A program made the translations under genes and the position numbers. A stretch of 64,000 bases of DNA from Halicephalobus mephisto. Lineage: Eukaryota > Nematoda > Chromadorea > Rhabditida > Panagrolaimidae. Under the pieces are notes generated by a model that was not told the origin of the DNA, did not search any database, and saw only the letters and a list, made by a program, of their open reading frames with translations. The stretch is from NCBI GenBank assembly GCA_009193035.1, contig SWDT01000559.1, positions 50,609-114,608 of the forward strand, written 5' to 3'. Below, in pieces: positions 46,829 through 58,110 of this stretch (position 1 is the stretch's first letter; the number at the start of each line of letters is the position of its first letter).

Positions 46829-49039
46829 TTAAAACAAATCAGAGTCTGAAATATTCTGGGAAGATAGTAAGTTGATAATTTCTCCCCAAGTTTTATCAGG
46901 ATATTCCTCAATAAGGGTCAGCATTTGTTCACTCGTAGAGTTCATGTAATTTTCGATCGCATCTTCGACATCACTGACCGTTAACGAAATTTTGATTGGA
47001 ATGTCTTTCTTCATTTTCGATTTCATTTCTTTAATGTGCTTTTGCATCACATCCAACACTGGCATATGGACTGACTCTTCATCTCTGTAAAAAGCCACGA
47101 CAGTACTTTCTGAGTAATTACTCTTAGCAAGAGCCGCATCCGTGAAAGGAGGTCGTTTGATCACCGGGTCTTCAAGACTCAAGTAAGCTTCCGGAGATAC
47201 ACAGTAGAACACAGCGCAGTTATCAAAGATTTCGACCAGATGCTGGGTATAATTTCCGTCACATTTCATCAAAGTTGATTGGCATGAGAAGAATCCGTTA
47301 AAAGGAATCGCAAATTCGCTGTCCATTTGGTAATCGTAGCTGATACACACGGTTAAATCGAAGAATAAATGATATCCTGTGTAAGTTCCTGGACATGAGG
47401 CACTTCCAGTGAAGATATTAATGCTATTCTTAGTGTAGAGTCCACCGAACAAAGCTCCTGAATTTGGTGGCAATGTTGCTCCAGATTTTTCACGGCACCA
47501 GAAACTATCGATCTGCACACGATCCTTCATGATTACGGTGTAGTCCACGGTGTGGCATTTCTTCTTAAACCAATGGTGATGACATTTCTGATAGGACCGT
47601 TGTTCCGTTCGATCAGGAAACTGGTGAACAATACTTGTGATTAATACAGGTTCGTAGTTCTCCTGGCAAGTAAATGCGTTTGTCATAGGATTCTCCTGTA
47701 TTATGTCATCACAGCGCCATTTGGGAGTGGTTGTTAATTCATAAGATCCAGAAGCTTCAGTGAGTGGTTTGCACTTTTGGAAAACACCGTTGAAAGAGTA
47801 GGTAGTATTCGGTGCCTCACAACTATCGTCGTCGAAATTGGCCTACAATTACATAAGATTATATACGATCCATGCTGATAGTGATGGACAAACCTGATAG
47901 TTAAAATTGGGAGATAATATATCAGTACAGCCTCTGATGGTGTTTCGCTCGTAGTATTCCTCAGTGGCATTACGAATAAGTTCTTGTACAGTATAAATTC
48001 TGCCAGTATCCCACATAGGCAAGTTCGCTGTCGTAATAAGGGCATCTAAAGGCATTCCTTCATTTGAAAAAGCAACTACTTCGTCAATTGTGAAGATTCC
48101 CTAGAATATTTCACTAAAGGTTATTCTCACTTAAATATTGAAATCTACCTTTGCATCCGAAAGTCGGTTTACATTCGGTCCACCTCGAGAACGGATTCTG
48201 CTGTGATGTGTCATGTTGCTTAGAATCTGTTTGTCTGTTTCCGTCACTGTATGTGCAGTGTCGACAGACGCATGACCGAGACTAAGGAAACTGGCAGATG
48301 CACTAGCTCTTAATGAATCCATGGTTGTTACACTGGAGTAGTCAGTCTTCGAATCGATGTAAGTCTCTTGTTCAATAACTGCCCCAACATCAGCTTTGAA
48401 CACAACATGAGTGCCGTAATCTCGAATAATTAACTCAGCAAGACGTTTTGCTTGTGCTTGGACTCCGATTTCAACAGCGTCAATGATTTGTTGTAATCGA
48501 GCAACAAAGCCAGCATGCAGGCCGGTACTGCCGTCGGTGATCAACCTATAGGCGTGATAGATCATTTTGGAGTGCAGCATAGTGCTCTTCTGTCGGAAAA
48601 ATGTATTTTTTGTCTCTTGATGGGTACTGCTGAACGATCCAGAGACACCAAAGCCTCCATAATGTCCACTGACACTAGCAGTGATGGTATCTGTTGTTTG
48701 TTTCAGATAGGATTTATAGGAAGTATAGACATTTGCCATCCGATCAAGACTAGTCTGTAATATAGGAATCACCATGACATCGTCAGGGACAAAAAAAGAT
48801 CCATCTTGGACCCTTTTGCAAGTGGTATACTTGTTGTTCAGAATAGGAATGGTAGCCCGATTCATGAGATCATCCCAACCTACTCCGACTATTCCATTCA
48901 GTGCTCGTACTGTGTCATTCTCGTTCAACATGGAATTTTGCCGCAGAAGGTGTTGACATGCATCGACATCCGAGAGGACTACAGTCTCTTTGGCTGATAC
49001 TGCTGCAACCAGAGCGAGGAAGTAAATAATCAAATACAT
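46829..49039 (-). CDS. MPEG1: MPEG1/perforin-2-like MACPF protein B, lacking the membrane anchor
   Basis: Minus-strand exons 49039-48149, 48100-47894 and 47842-46829, giving about 703 residues. Exons 1 and 2 have exactly the same lengths as in gene A (891 and 207 nt). Signal peptide, MACPF domain (DYGTHVVFKADVGA, RSRGGPN) and P2-type cysteine-rich domain are all present and closely similar. The C-terminus diverges after TWGEIINLLS: it ends in a short NISDSDLF tail with no hydrophobic helix and no cytoplasmic tail exon. B is therefore predicted to be soluble or lumenal where A is type I membrane-anchored. The ATG follows atttcag, and the preceding 40 bp are nearly identical to those of gene A. 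Secretion is an inference; a missed downstream exon is the main alternative. Confidence 0.87.
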
Positions 49040-50917
49040 CTGAAATACAAATTTTAATAATTATCGAGAAAATTAAAAAGGCTTTATTCTCACGTTTGAC
49101 CTTCAAAATAGCAGTTTGCTTGTATATATATAGTTTTATCCTGAGAAGCGTGTCGTTACGTGCCAACGTAAAGCTGATATTCAGATGAGTTAAGAGTAAA
49201 AGGTTAATTGATAAGGGCTATGCTTTCATTAAAAAATAGCCGGTGACAAGTGTACAGATTATTTGATATCAAACTTCGATAAACAAAATTAAAGTTTATC
49301 TGTGTTGTTGAATTTTTGCTATACGAATTTTGAAACTTTGTAAAATTTGTAAAAATACTTTAAAAACCAAAAAATAACAAAATTACTTTTTGAAACTTGT
49401 TTATCAAAATTTTTAAATTTTTTTGAAATGATTATTTTTATTTAAATTTAATTAATTTCGATTTTGTTTTAATTTTTTTCTGACAAAATTGAACAAAAAA
49501 AATTGTTTTTAATTGATTTTCAGACGATTCTAACTTTCAAAGTACTTCAAAATAGGCTGCATGACGTCAGTGAAAATTACAAATTCGATTTCGACATTTT
49601 TATGAACTTCAACATTGATTAAAAAAATAAAAATAAACTTTTTTATCGAAAAATTTATTTTAAAAGATTTTTACAATGTAACTGATATTTCATAATATTT
49701 TTTCGAAATTGACCAATTCTATTTAATTGTATATAATTTTAATTTTCTTTTATCTGAATTATCTTGTTAAAAAAACAATATTTTTTTATTAGTAAACTTT
49801 ATTTTCAAAACGTTTTCTAAAATTAATAAATTTGTTATTTTTGTATTTTTTTGAAACTAATCAACTTTGAATTTTTCGTTGTGACTGCACACTGCATTAC
49901 GAAAGTTGAAAATCAGGATTTGAGATCAAAATTTAAATCTTTCAATTTCAAAAACTTTTTTGTTTCACATAAATTGGTATTCAAAACCTCATATCTGGAG
50001 ATTCTGAATTCAAATATAATTTATAAGTTTTTTAAGTTCAAACATAAAATGCAAGTTTTTTGAATTCAAACATAACTTACAAGTTTTCTGAATTCAAGTA
50101 TAACTTACAAGTTTTCTGAATTCAAATATAATTTAGAAGTTTTTTGAATTCAAATATAACTTACAAGTTTTTTGAATTCAAATATAACTCACAGGTTTTC
50201 TGAATTCAAATATAACTTACAAGTTTTCTGAATTCAAATATCACTTATAAGTTTTATCTTAAGATAAAAAATTCAAACTTCAACTTCAAATTTTAACCTT
50301 CAATTTTGGTAATGCGGAACATTGATTTTCAAAATGCTTTGTAAAATTAATAAATTTATAATTTTTAAATTTTTTCGAAATTAATCGATTTTGAATTTTT
50401 TTAAAAATAGGTTCATCGTGATCTGATTTTTTTTCTCAAAGACGTACGAAAACAGAAATCTTTTTTTCGTAATTGTTTTGTCAAAGAATTTGATGTTTAA
50501 AATTTTTTTTATTAAATTTGTTTATTATACTTTTTTTTCAAATTTGATCAAGTTTAAAATTATTTTTTTGAAAAATTTAAAAAAATAAAATTGATTTTTT
50601 AAAATAAAATTAATTTTTACTTTTTACATTATTTTCGTGTTCGGATTACAGTAAAACATTTTTTTGAATTTTTTTAAATTAATAAATATTTTTAAAAAAA
50701 TTTAAAATTGATAAATTTAAATTTTTCAAAATTGAACAATTTTAGTTGAAATTATTTTTTTAATTTTTTGATTTTTTTTAAAACTTTTTTCTGAATTAAA
50801 CAAAAAATTTACCGTAATTTGAATTTTGTTTTCGATTATCTCTGAATTTTCAGATTTTGAACTTATGATAGAAATTTGATTTTTCAATGATCAAAAACAT
50901 CATAAAATTGGATTAAA
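49040..50917. other. spacer with GATA site and AT-rich DNA
   Basis: The first 200 bp are the MPEG1-like B promoter, including TGATAAGG at 49208-49215 and tatatatatag near 49120. The rest is strongly AT-rich with no gene; the small frame at 49851-50063 is repeat-derived. Confidence 0.5.
49990..50262. repeat. 30-bp tandem repeat, about nine copies
   Basis: Units of the form tgaattcaaatataacttacaagtttt repeat nearly head to tail from about 49992 to 50260, with single-base variation. The unit is simple and AT-rich; no function is inferred. Confidence 0.8.
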
Positions 50918-53507
50918 ATGGTATTTCTGATAATCTCATTTTTGATTTTATTTAACTTGGTCGAAAGTCAAGGAAGTGTTTGTGACGATGTTGAAAACAG
51001 CGATTGTCAAAAATCAAATTTACACATCATTATTGGAATCATCGTTGGAGTTATTCTACTAATCCTGGCTGTAGTACTTTTCTTCATCCATCGACGTCGT
51101 AAAAACAAAAAATCAACGGATTTCGAAAAACCAAAAGGCACCAAGGGGGTGAAGCCCGTCGACCCTCCGTCGAAGTAAGTTTCATATATCAATTTTCACT
51201 TTTATTGATTTATTTCTTTAGAAAAGACCTGTGGGAACTTGAACGACGGAATCTGATCATATATGAGGACAAAAAACTTGGTTCAGGCACTTTTGGAGCA
51301 ATTTATCTCGGAAAATTGATCGGGAAAGCGGAAGGAAGCAAAGACGCCCAGTCGACCCTCGGGATCAACTTGATGAGGGCTGAAAACTGTCTAGTAGCTG
51401 TCAAGATGCTTCCAGAATACGCTGATGACTTAAGTAAATCGGATTTCCTGCAGGAGATCGGATTGATGAAGAAACTAGGGTACCACGAGAGGCTAGTCAA
51501 CATGATGGCTTGCATCACCGACAGCGAACCTTACTGTCTCGTCGTCGAGTACTGTTCTGATGGGGATCTGCTTAATTTCCTTAAGAAACGATGCAACTAC
51601 ATGATGGCATTGAATGAACAGAACATCGACTACACTGATCCTTATTGCGAATACGAGTTGGACATTGAAATGATCATGACCGTGAAGCAGCTTCTGATGT
51701 TTGCTTTTCAGATTAGTTGCGGTTTGGAATACCTGGCTCAGAAGGGATTTGTTCATCGAGACGTCGCTGCCAGGAATATCCTTGTTCATGAAGAAACTTT
51801 GGCAAAAATCGGGGATTTCGGACTTTGCAGATACGTCTATACAGAGAATTCTTATTACATAAGTAAAGGCGGAAAATTACCCATCAAATGGATGTCCCCA
51901 GAAGCCATCAGATACTGTACATTCACGAGCAAATCTGATGTTTGGTCTTTCGGAATTCTGATGTTTGAACTTATCACTCTCGGAGGAATGCCGTATCCTG
52001 GGATCCATCCCGACGAAATGCTGAATTTCCTGGAATCCGGAAACAGAATTCCTCAACCTGACAACTGTCCAGATGAATTGTGAGTTTTTATTTTTTATTA
52101 AGTAATCAGTGCTTCGTATTATTAAAATTAAAATTCAGAATTCAAAATCGAAATTCTGATTTTCCGTGTTAGAACAGAATTCATAAGTCATTATGATTTC
52201 AGAAATCCAGATATCCAATTTTACAAACTTAAATGAAAGAACATTTTACAGTAAGAAAAATTCATAGATGTATCTTAACACGAAAAATTAGAATTTCGAC
52301 CTCGAATTTTGGGTTTTGATTTTGATAATACGCAGCACAGTATTGTGAAATCTTTAAACATTTTTATTGAAATTATTTTCAAAAATTTCTAGATTTTCAT
52401 AGATTTAATTTTTCTCATGAATTTAAACGTATTTTTAAAGTTATATCTTTTCTGTAAATTTTTTAAGATTCGAAAGATGATTAACTTTAGAAATTTTCTA
52501 TGAACATAAATCTTTTCGGATAAAATTCATCAAATATTTAAACTTTTTTTAACGAATTTATAAATTATCTATACACAAAAAAGTATAATTTTTAGTCTTG
52601 TAACAATTTCGAAATGTAACACAATCGTCAAAGTTCTATGAATATTTGGTATTTGTGACGAAATAAAAACTTAATAATGACGATTATATTTGTTATTAGA
52701 CTAAAAGTTACGTTTTTTTATGTAGAGTTTTGATAGTGCCTATTTCGAACTCAAATCAAGACTTTCTAGTCACTATTCAAAGTTTACACAAAAAAGCGTA
52801 ATTTTTGGCTTCGTAACAATTTCGAAATGTGACATAATCGTCACATTTTTATGAATATTTGGTATTTGTGACGATTTATATTTGTTACTAAACCAAAAGT
52901 TATGTTTTTTGTGTATATGAACTCTTTCTAACGACCTTCAAAACCGCTTATAAATGATCTTTTAAATCTTCTAAAAGAAATTTCGAAATATCCTTGTTAT
53001 TTTTCAAGTTTTTGCAACAAGATCGAAATTAACGGAAATAAATTTTTTAGCTATGATTTAATGAAAACCTGCTGGGCCGAGGATCCGAAAAATAGACCTG
53101 ACTTTTCCTTCATCAGAAGTCTTTTAACTCTTCAATTGGAAGAAATTACTGAAGAATATTATTACTTGAAGCTAGATGCGCAAAAAGATTACTATAAAGT
53201 TTGCTTCAAAGAACAAAACACAGAAAATCAGACTGCAGATCCTCCAGATGCAACTGTAGGAGACAGTGAAGTGGATGTTAAAGAAAAAACACCTAAAAAA
53301 TCCCCCACTCTCGAATCCAGAATGAATTCAGAAGTTTTGGAAGACAACATCGAAGATTTTTCAAATCTATACGAGTCCCCTATAGCTGTATACGCTATGT
53401 TAGAAGAGAAACAACGCCACGACAAAGAGCTTAAAAAACTAGCTCCATCTGAACTTTCGATGACTTCAAGTTCAAGTCCAGAAAATAAACCAGAAATCTT
53501 AGAATAA
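50918..53507 (+). CDS. receptor tyrosine kinase, KIN-15/KIN-16/OLD type, minimal ectodomain
   Basis: Exons 50918-51174, 51222-52079 and 53051-53507 (47- and 971-nt introns; phase 2 at both joints), giving 523 residues. A signal peptide (1-17) is followed by an ectodomain of only about 18 residues with two cysteines, a transmembrane helix (about 36-57, HIIIGIIVGVILLILAVVLF) and a basic RRRKNKK stop-transfer. The kinase domain starts WELERRNLIIYEDKKLGSG, with glycine loop 106-111, Lys147 in VAVKM, HRDVAARN, DFG, the activation segment with tyrosines before GGKLPIKWMSPEA, and the lobe end CWAEDPKNRPDF. All catalytic residues are intact. The juxtamembrane WELERR block and insert with LGINLMRAENC match the nematode-specific KIN-15/KIN-16/OLD group. 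The C-terminal tail is Ser/Pro/Glu-rich with YESPIAVYAM-type phosphotyrosine candidates. Ligand unknown. Confidence 0.92.
52573..52912. mobile_element. two MITE-like family 1 copies in the kinase intron
   Basis: Two adjacent elements at about 52573-52727 and 52785-52912 begin with acacaaaaaagtataattt or acacaaaaaagcgtaattt and end with aaaagttacgtttttt or aaaagttatgttttttgtg. The interiors (aatttcgaaatgt.acac and gaatatttggtatttgtgacga) correspond in reverse to the 5.1-5.4 kb copies. Their presence in an intron shows that the family is dispersed, not only satellite-like. Confidence 0.65.
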
Positions 53508-55124
53508 AATCAAAAGATTCCTGAGGACAAGTGAATCCAATAATTTCCCTGACAAAAACCAAAATTGGAACACAACAACAGCGGGATATTGATAGAACTC
53601 GACTCCGACCATATGTATTCCTCCCTCCCCCGGGGAAAGATTATTTTTGTTTTCAGTAATGGTTCTTCAAAAGTACAATCTTACTTTCTAATACGGTTAA
53701 TGTGATAATTCCTAGTTATCAAAGTAGAATCTGACACAATCGTGTTGCTATCTCCGAATTATAAAATTTGCAAGAAAGAAAATGGTTATGTGACATTTAT
53801 TTTTTGAATATCTATGTTCCGATTCCAATGACTCTAATTTGTAAAGTAAAAACAAAAAATTACTTAAATAATGTTGTATTTTTATATAAAATTTAAAAGA
53901 AATTATAATTTTTACTTTTTTAATGAAGTCTCAGTATGAGATTTTAAATATCCTTAAAATTGAACAAAAAGTACTTATAACGAGGTAATCGAAGTCACAA
54001 ATTTCGAGTCTGAAATCAGAAGTTGGTTTTCAGGTCCTGGATTCTGAAAATTAACGTTCAATTCTGGGTGAAAAATTGGAAGATAAATGCCGGCGTCCAG
54101 GCAATGGATGAACTTAACGTTGTAGTATGGGTCTTCGGGGCTGCGTTGAATGTTGAGTATTCAATGACAATTACAGAGGTCCGAAACCAAGCGGAGGATT
54201 TAGATTCCTACCATAGACAGTTTGCCAAATAAGTTTATTCAACATTATCAAGCAAATAGAAAAGAGTCGTTTCTCCAGGCTTGTCAACCCGAGTCGACGG
54301 AGCTTCACAGACAATCCAATAGATTCAATAGACCATCTGATTCCCTCTCTCCACGGGGTTCAGTTTTCTTCACCTTATATTGCGATCTGGACGCATCGAC
54401 TGGTAGAGTACAGACTCCCTGAGGGAATTGTGTGGTAGTTGGATTTTACATTCGTTATCAATACCACAACGTCTTTATTCTCCATTATTCAGACTACATA
54501 TACACTAGAGCAATAAAACTAGGCTGATCCTCCTAAAGTGGGGATAACTGGAGTTTAAATATCCTAGATTATATGTTTTTGCTTATACTTTAAGATACTA
54601 TTATTCTCTAGCATGTGCTAGTTCTCTAAGAGGTGGCGCTTAACCACTCACTTTGTAAACAATAAACATCTGGGACACAAATACCTTAGAAATAAATATC
54701 CGGAACACAAATCTTTACGACACAAATGTCTTAGAGATAAATATCAGGGACATAAATCTCTGGGACACAAATCTTTAAAACACAAATATCTTAGGGATAA
54801 ATATCAGGGACGCAAGTGTCTGGGACATAAATCTCTGGGACACAAATTTTGTAGCATGGAAATCTCGACGACTTTGGCAATAAAAATTTGCATATTTTTT
54901 TCCGTATTAATCTTTCAAGAAAAGTAAGCTTTTCAAACTCTCTGTTTGCGTTAATTCTCCTTGTCAAAGTTCAGTTTTGGTCTTTTCATAAAAAATAAAA
55001 GACAAAATCAATGGGGGCTTTTCTTTGCTCATCTTCGGGCACTTCTGGCCTCGGGCATGGATTATTTGTTTCTTTCTAATGAGTGTTTTCTTTGGAATTC
55101 TTTCCCGAAAAAATTATTCCAGAA
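53508..55124. other. spacer with GGGACACAAAT-type repeats
   Basis: After the kinase 3' end there is AT-rich DNA. A low-repeat patch at 54040-54450 has frames without a proper start or splice support. From 54665 to 54850 there is an array of roughly 12-40-bp units built on tgggacacaaat and cttagagataaatatc. Relatives in both orientations occur at 57672-57715 and 57990-58025. An attattccag acceptor at 55113-55122 precedes the next start codon. Confidence 0.5.
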
Positions 55125-56787
55125 ATGCTGTCATTTTCTTTTATTATTATTTCGTTTTTCTTCTTTTTTGTGGATTCTACAGTAAAACACGTCTTCAGAC
55201 CGTTCCAGGATGAAACGTATCGTGACTTTGGTCTGAAAGATGAAAATGATCGAATTTGTTTGTTTTTAAAGTTCCGGGCCAGAATTTACAACTTCAACTT
55301 GAACGGAACAGATATTGCTTTAGAACTGGCGGATTTGTCCGATCCAAAAGTGACGCTCTCCGGATACTGTGCCTTGCCGAATGAAGTTAAGAAAATTTCC
55401 TTCATCGAAGCAAAATGGAGTCAAAATTACCGAAAAAAGGCCTTAAAACTCAGTTTTGCCGAAAAATACGAAGAACGACAAGCTTCGATTTTGGAACTCA
55501 GATGGCAACTGGTCAGAGTCGTCTATGAAGAAGTTTTCGAAAGTAAATTTTCCTTAAATTATGGAAAATAATTTTTGCTTTAGAATCTCGGTCGAAAAAA
55601 CCAGTAGTTTTCAAATCTAATTCAACAAAAATCGTCGTCAGTGCTCCGTTACATCAGAAGTTTGTCTGCAAAGATAAACTAAATATTACTTTAGAAAACG
55701 AAGACTACCAGCCCTTTATCCTCGAACTTTTGCCCGAAATCGACATGCAACCGATGAATACAGGCAGTGGATTCGGCAGTAATGGTATTTATTTAAAAAT
55801 AATTAAAATAATAATAATCATTAAAAATTAGTGTTCTATATTATCAAAGTTGACGATCAGAGTTCAAGGTCGAAATTTCGACTTTTCGTACTGACACAAC
55901 ATTAATTGATTTCTTTTATTTTAAAAAGTTACCTTACAAAAAAGGTGTATCAAAATGATTCTAATGCATCGGATACATTATATTTAATACGTCGATATTA
56001 TACTTAATATCTCAATATATTGAATATAATATATCGATATTACACTTAATACATCAATATTATAATCAGTATATCTATACATTATATTTAATATATCGAT
56101 GTTACACTTAATATACCGATACATTAAATATAATATATCGATATTATACTTAATACATTAATATTACAATCAGTATATCTATACATTATATTTAATATAT
56201 CGACGTTACACTTAATATACCGATACATTAAATATAATATATCGATATTATACTTAATACATTGATATTATAATCAATATATCGATATTATAATCAATAT
56301 ATCGATGTCACACTTAAAATTTCAATATATTGAATATGATATATCGGGTACTTCAGAGAGTTGTTTTAATGTATCCATACATTATATAGCTGCATTCTTT
56401 TTGTGTATAAGTTGATAAAACTTGGTATTTAGGTTATTTTTAATGGAAACATAGCCTATGAATTATCCTAGTATGAAAAGCCTAAGCTTCGATTTTGAAC
56501 TTTGATCGTCAACTTTCATAATATAAAGCAGTTTTCGACAAATATTATGTAAGAATTAAGTGATTTTTAATCATTTAAATATTAGTTATTGCTTAATATC
56601 TACGGTATTTACAGTGTATCTCTGCGAGAGAACTCGAAGCCGGACGTTGTCGGAGAGCTTCCAGAGCAAGATGACGATATTTTCTGGAGTCATCCTCGGA
56701 TTGGCTTCAGTAGGAGCGTTGGTGGGCCACAGTTTTAGAAGATTACTTCTTCCGGCAAGACAAGAAATTTACAATTCACTTGGATAA
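55125..56787 (+). CDS. LAMP-like lysosomal membrane glycoprotein
   Basis: Exons 55125-55542, 55584-55784 and 56615-56787 (41- and 830-nt introns, phase 1 both), giving 263 residues. The ATG lies two bases after an attattccag acceptor, supporting this start. It has a signal peptide (1-18), then one LAMP-type luminal domain: CLFLKFRARIYNF, GYCALP, SFAEKYEERQASILELRW, KFVCKDKLNITL and VYLCER. The four cysteines at about 45, 82, 168 and 210 fit the two disulphides of a LAMP domain. N-glycosylation sites (NGT, NST, NIT) are visible. A transmembrane helix (about 226-247) is followed by a short tail RRLLLPARQEIYNSLG with a YNSL (YxxPhi) sorting motif, as expected for lysosomal targeting. Nematode relatives include LMP-1 and UNC-46-type proteins; I cannot say which. 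The second intron contains a palindromic TA-rich element. Confidence 0.78.
55935..56410. mobile_element. palindromic TA-rich element (family 2) in the LAMP intron
   Basis: It starts near acaaaaaaggtgtatcaaaatg and ends near ctttttgtgtataagt, giving inverted ends. The interior is an array of taatatatcgatatta and catcaatattataatcagta units with a period of about 60-100 bp. It shares gatacattatat words with 40858-41000 and 59155-59520. It makes up most of the second LAMP intron. Confidence 0.55.
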
Positions 56788-56851
56788 ACATTGAAATAAT
56801 AAACATAGTAATAAATAGAATTTACTCATTTTTCCAAAGATCACATTTTGA

Positions 56852-57042
56852 TTAAAAAGTAATTTTAATTATGAAAGACAAAATTAATCCAGTCCAAATC
56901 GGGATTTCCTTCCCGATTGAACTATTACATTGATCTCCTTGACAGATATAACAAGTACCATTCCCTTCGCTCTCAGAACAAAGTTTTCTGGCAGCTTCGC
57001 ATTCTCCTCCAGGAACTTCACAAGCGCGGATCACAAACGGAG
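56852..57042 (-). CDS. Ly6-like protein 2, C-terminal exon (5' exon not found)
   Basis: A minus-strand exon starts after the acceptor gattcag| at 57042 in the same phase as exon 2 of the neighbouring Ly6-like gene, and ends at a stop at 56852. It encodes SPFVIRACEVPGGECEAA, continuing with CSESEGNGTCYICQGDQCN, closely parallel to the SPFTLRTC...C..CDSDFCN exon of its neighbour. It then adds a hydrophobic end (IPIWTGLILSFIIKITF) that would serve as a GPI signal or membrane anchor. The first exon with signal peptide must lie upstream, between 57.1 and 57.9 kb, but no stretch there joins convincingly in phase. The gene may be complete with a short exon I missed, or a truncated duplicate. Confidence 0.55.
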
Positions 57043-58110
57043 CTGAATCGATGTTTATTCAGTAAAAAATCCAAAAATAAAACAATACAACCACAAAAAT
57101 CGAAAATGACGACACGTAATTGCACAAAAAACAAAAATACGTCTGGTACTCATGTTTATAAAGTTCAATATCGAAATTAAAATTAAAATTTGCATCTTGA
57201 ATACAACGTTCGGATTCGTTTTGTAATTTGAAATTTATCTTTTAATATTTTTATGGATTTAAAAAGATGTGATTTAATTTCTAGATATAATCAACGCTGT
57301 AATTTCGAATTCTATACAATGGAAAGTTCACTTGGGATTGTTTGGAAACTTCGAAGCTTTGGTTTGAATCAGATTTACGAAATAAATTTAAATACCAAAA
57401 GCCTCATATTATATTTAAAGTATTTTCACAGACTTAATTAACTCTGATTTTATGGAATACTGTTTAATCGTAATTATTTTCAACATCGAAGTTTCAAAAA
57501 TCGGTTTTATATATCGATTTGGATTAATTTAGAAAATTTTAAGTATTAAAAAGTTTCGTTTTCTTTGAGTTTTTTTTACAGAAAAGAAGATTATAGAAAA
57601 GTTGGGTAAAATAATAAAATTCAGACTAAAGATCAAACTTCAAATCACGTAAAACATCAGTCAACTTTGTGTTGCAACACTTGTGTCCCAGACATTTGTG
57701 TCCCAAATATTTATTTTCCAATTTTAAAGGCTTTCATTCAAAAATTAAAACTATTTTGAATGAGTTTATATTTTTAGATAGAAATTTAAAAATAATTTTA
57801 GATAAATTCCGAATTTTGAATAATCTTAGTACAAAATTTCAAACGTTTTTAAGATTGTTTTTAATCTTCAGAATCCAAGGATCTGAAGGTCAACTTTTGA
57901 TTCCGATCCTGGATTTGAAGCATCCAGGTCCGAGTACTTTGTTTTAAATACTTTTTGTTCGGTTATAATCGCGGAATTGAAACATAAGTAATTGGGACAC
58001 AAATGTCTGGGACACAAGTATCGCACATTAGTGGACTTGCCCGAATGTTGCGTGCAAGGTGCAATTTTTACTTTAATTGTAATTTTGATGTTGAACTATA
58101 TAGTAATGGA
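57043..58110. other. spacer between the two Ly6-like genes
   Basis: AT-rich. It contains tgtgtcccagacatttgtgtcccaaa at 57672-57700 and gggacacaaatgtctgggacacaag at about 57992-58018, opposite orientations of the motif found at 54665-54850. Between them, gatctgaaggtcaactttt...tggatttgaagcatccaggtcc resembles in reverse the ggtcctggattctgaa stretch near 54035. Confidence 0.45.

Noticed and set aside
54023..54422. Two overlapping frames after the kinase gene, possibly a small gene
   Set aside because: No proper ATG in context, no signal peptide or domain, and flanked by repeat-related sequence.
57060..57240. Minus-strand stretch with ESERCIQDANFNF as first exon of Ly6-like protein 2
   Set aside because: No donor gives the required phase 1 into the 57042 acceptor, and no signal peptide is visible upstream.
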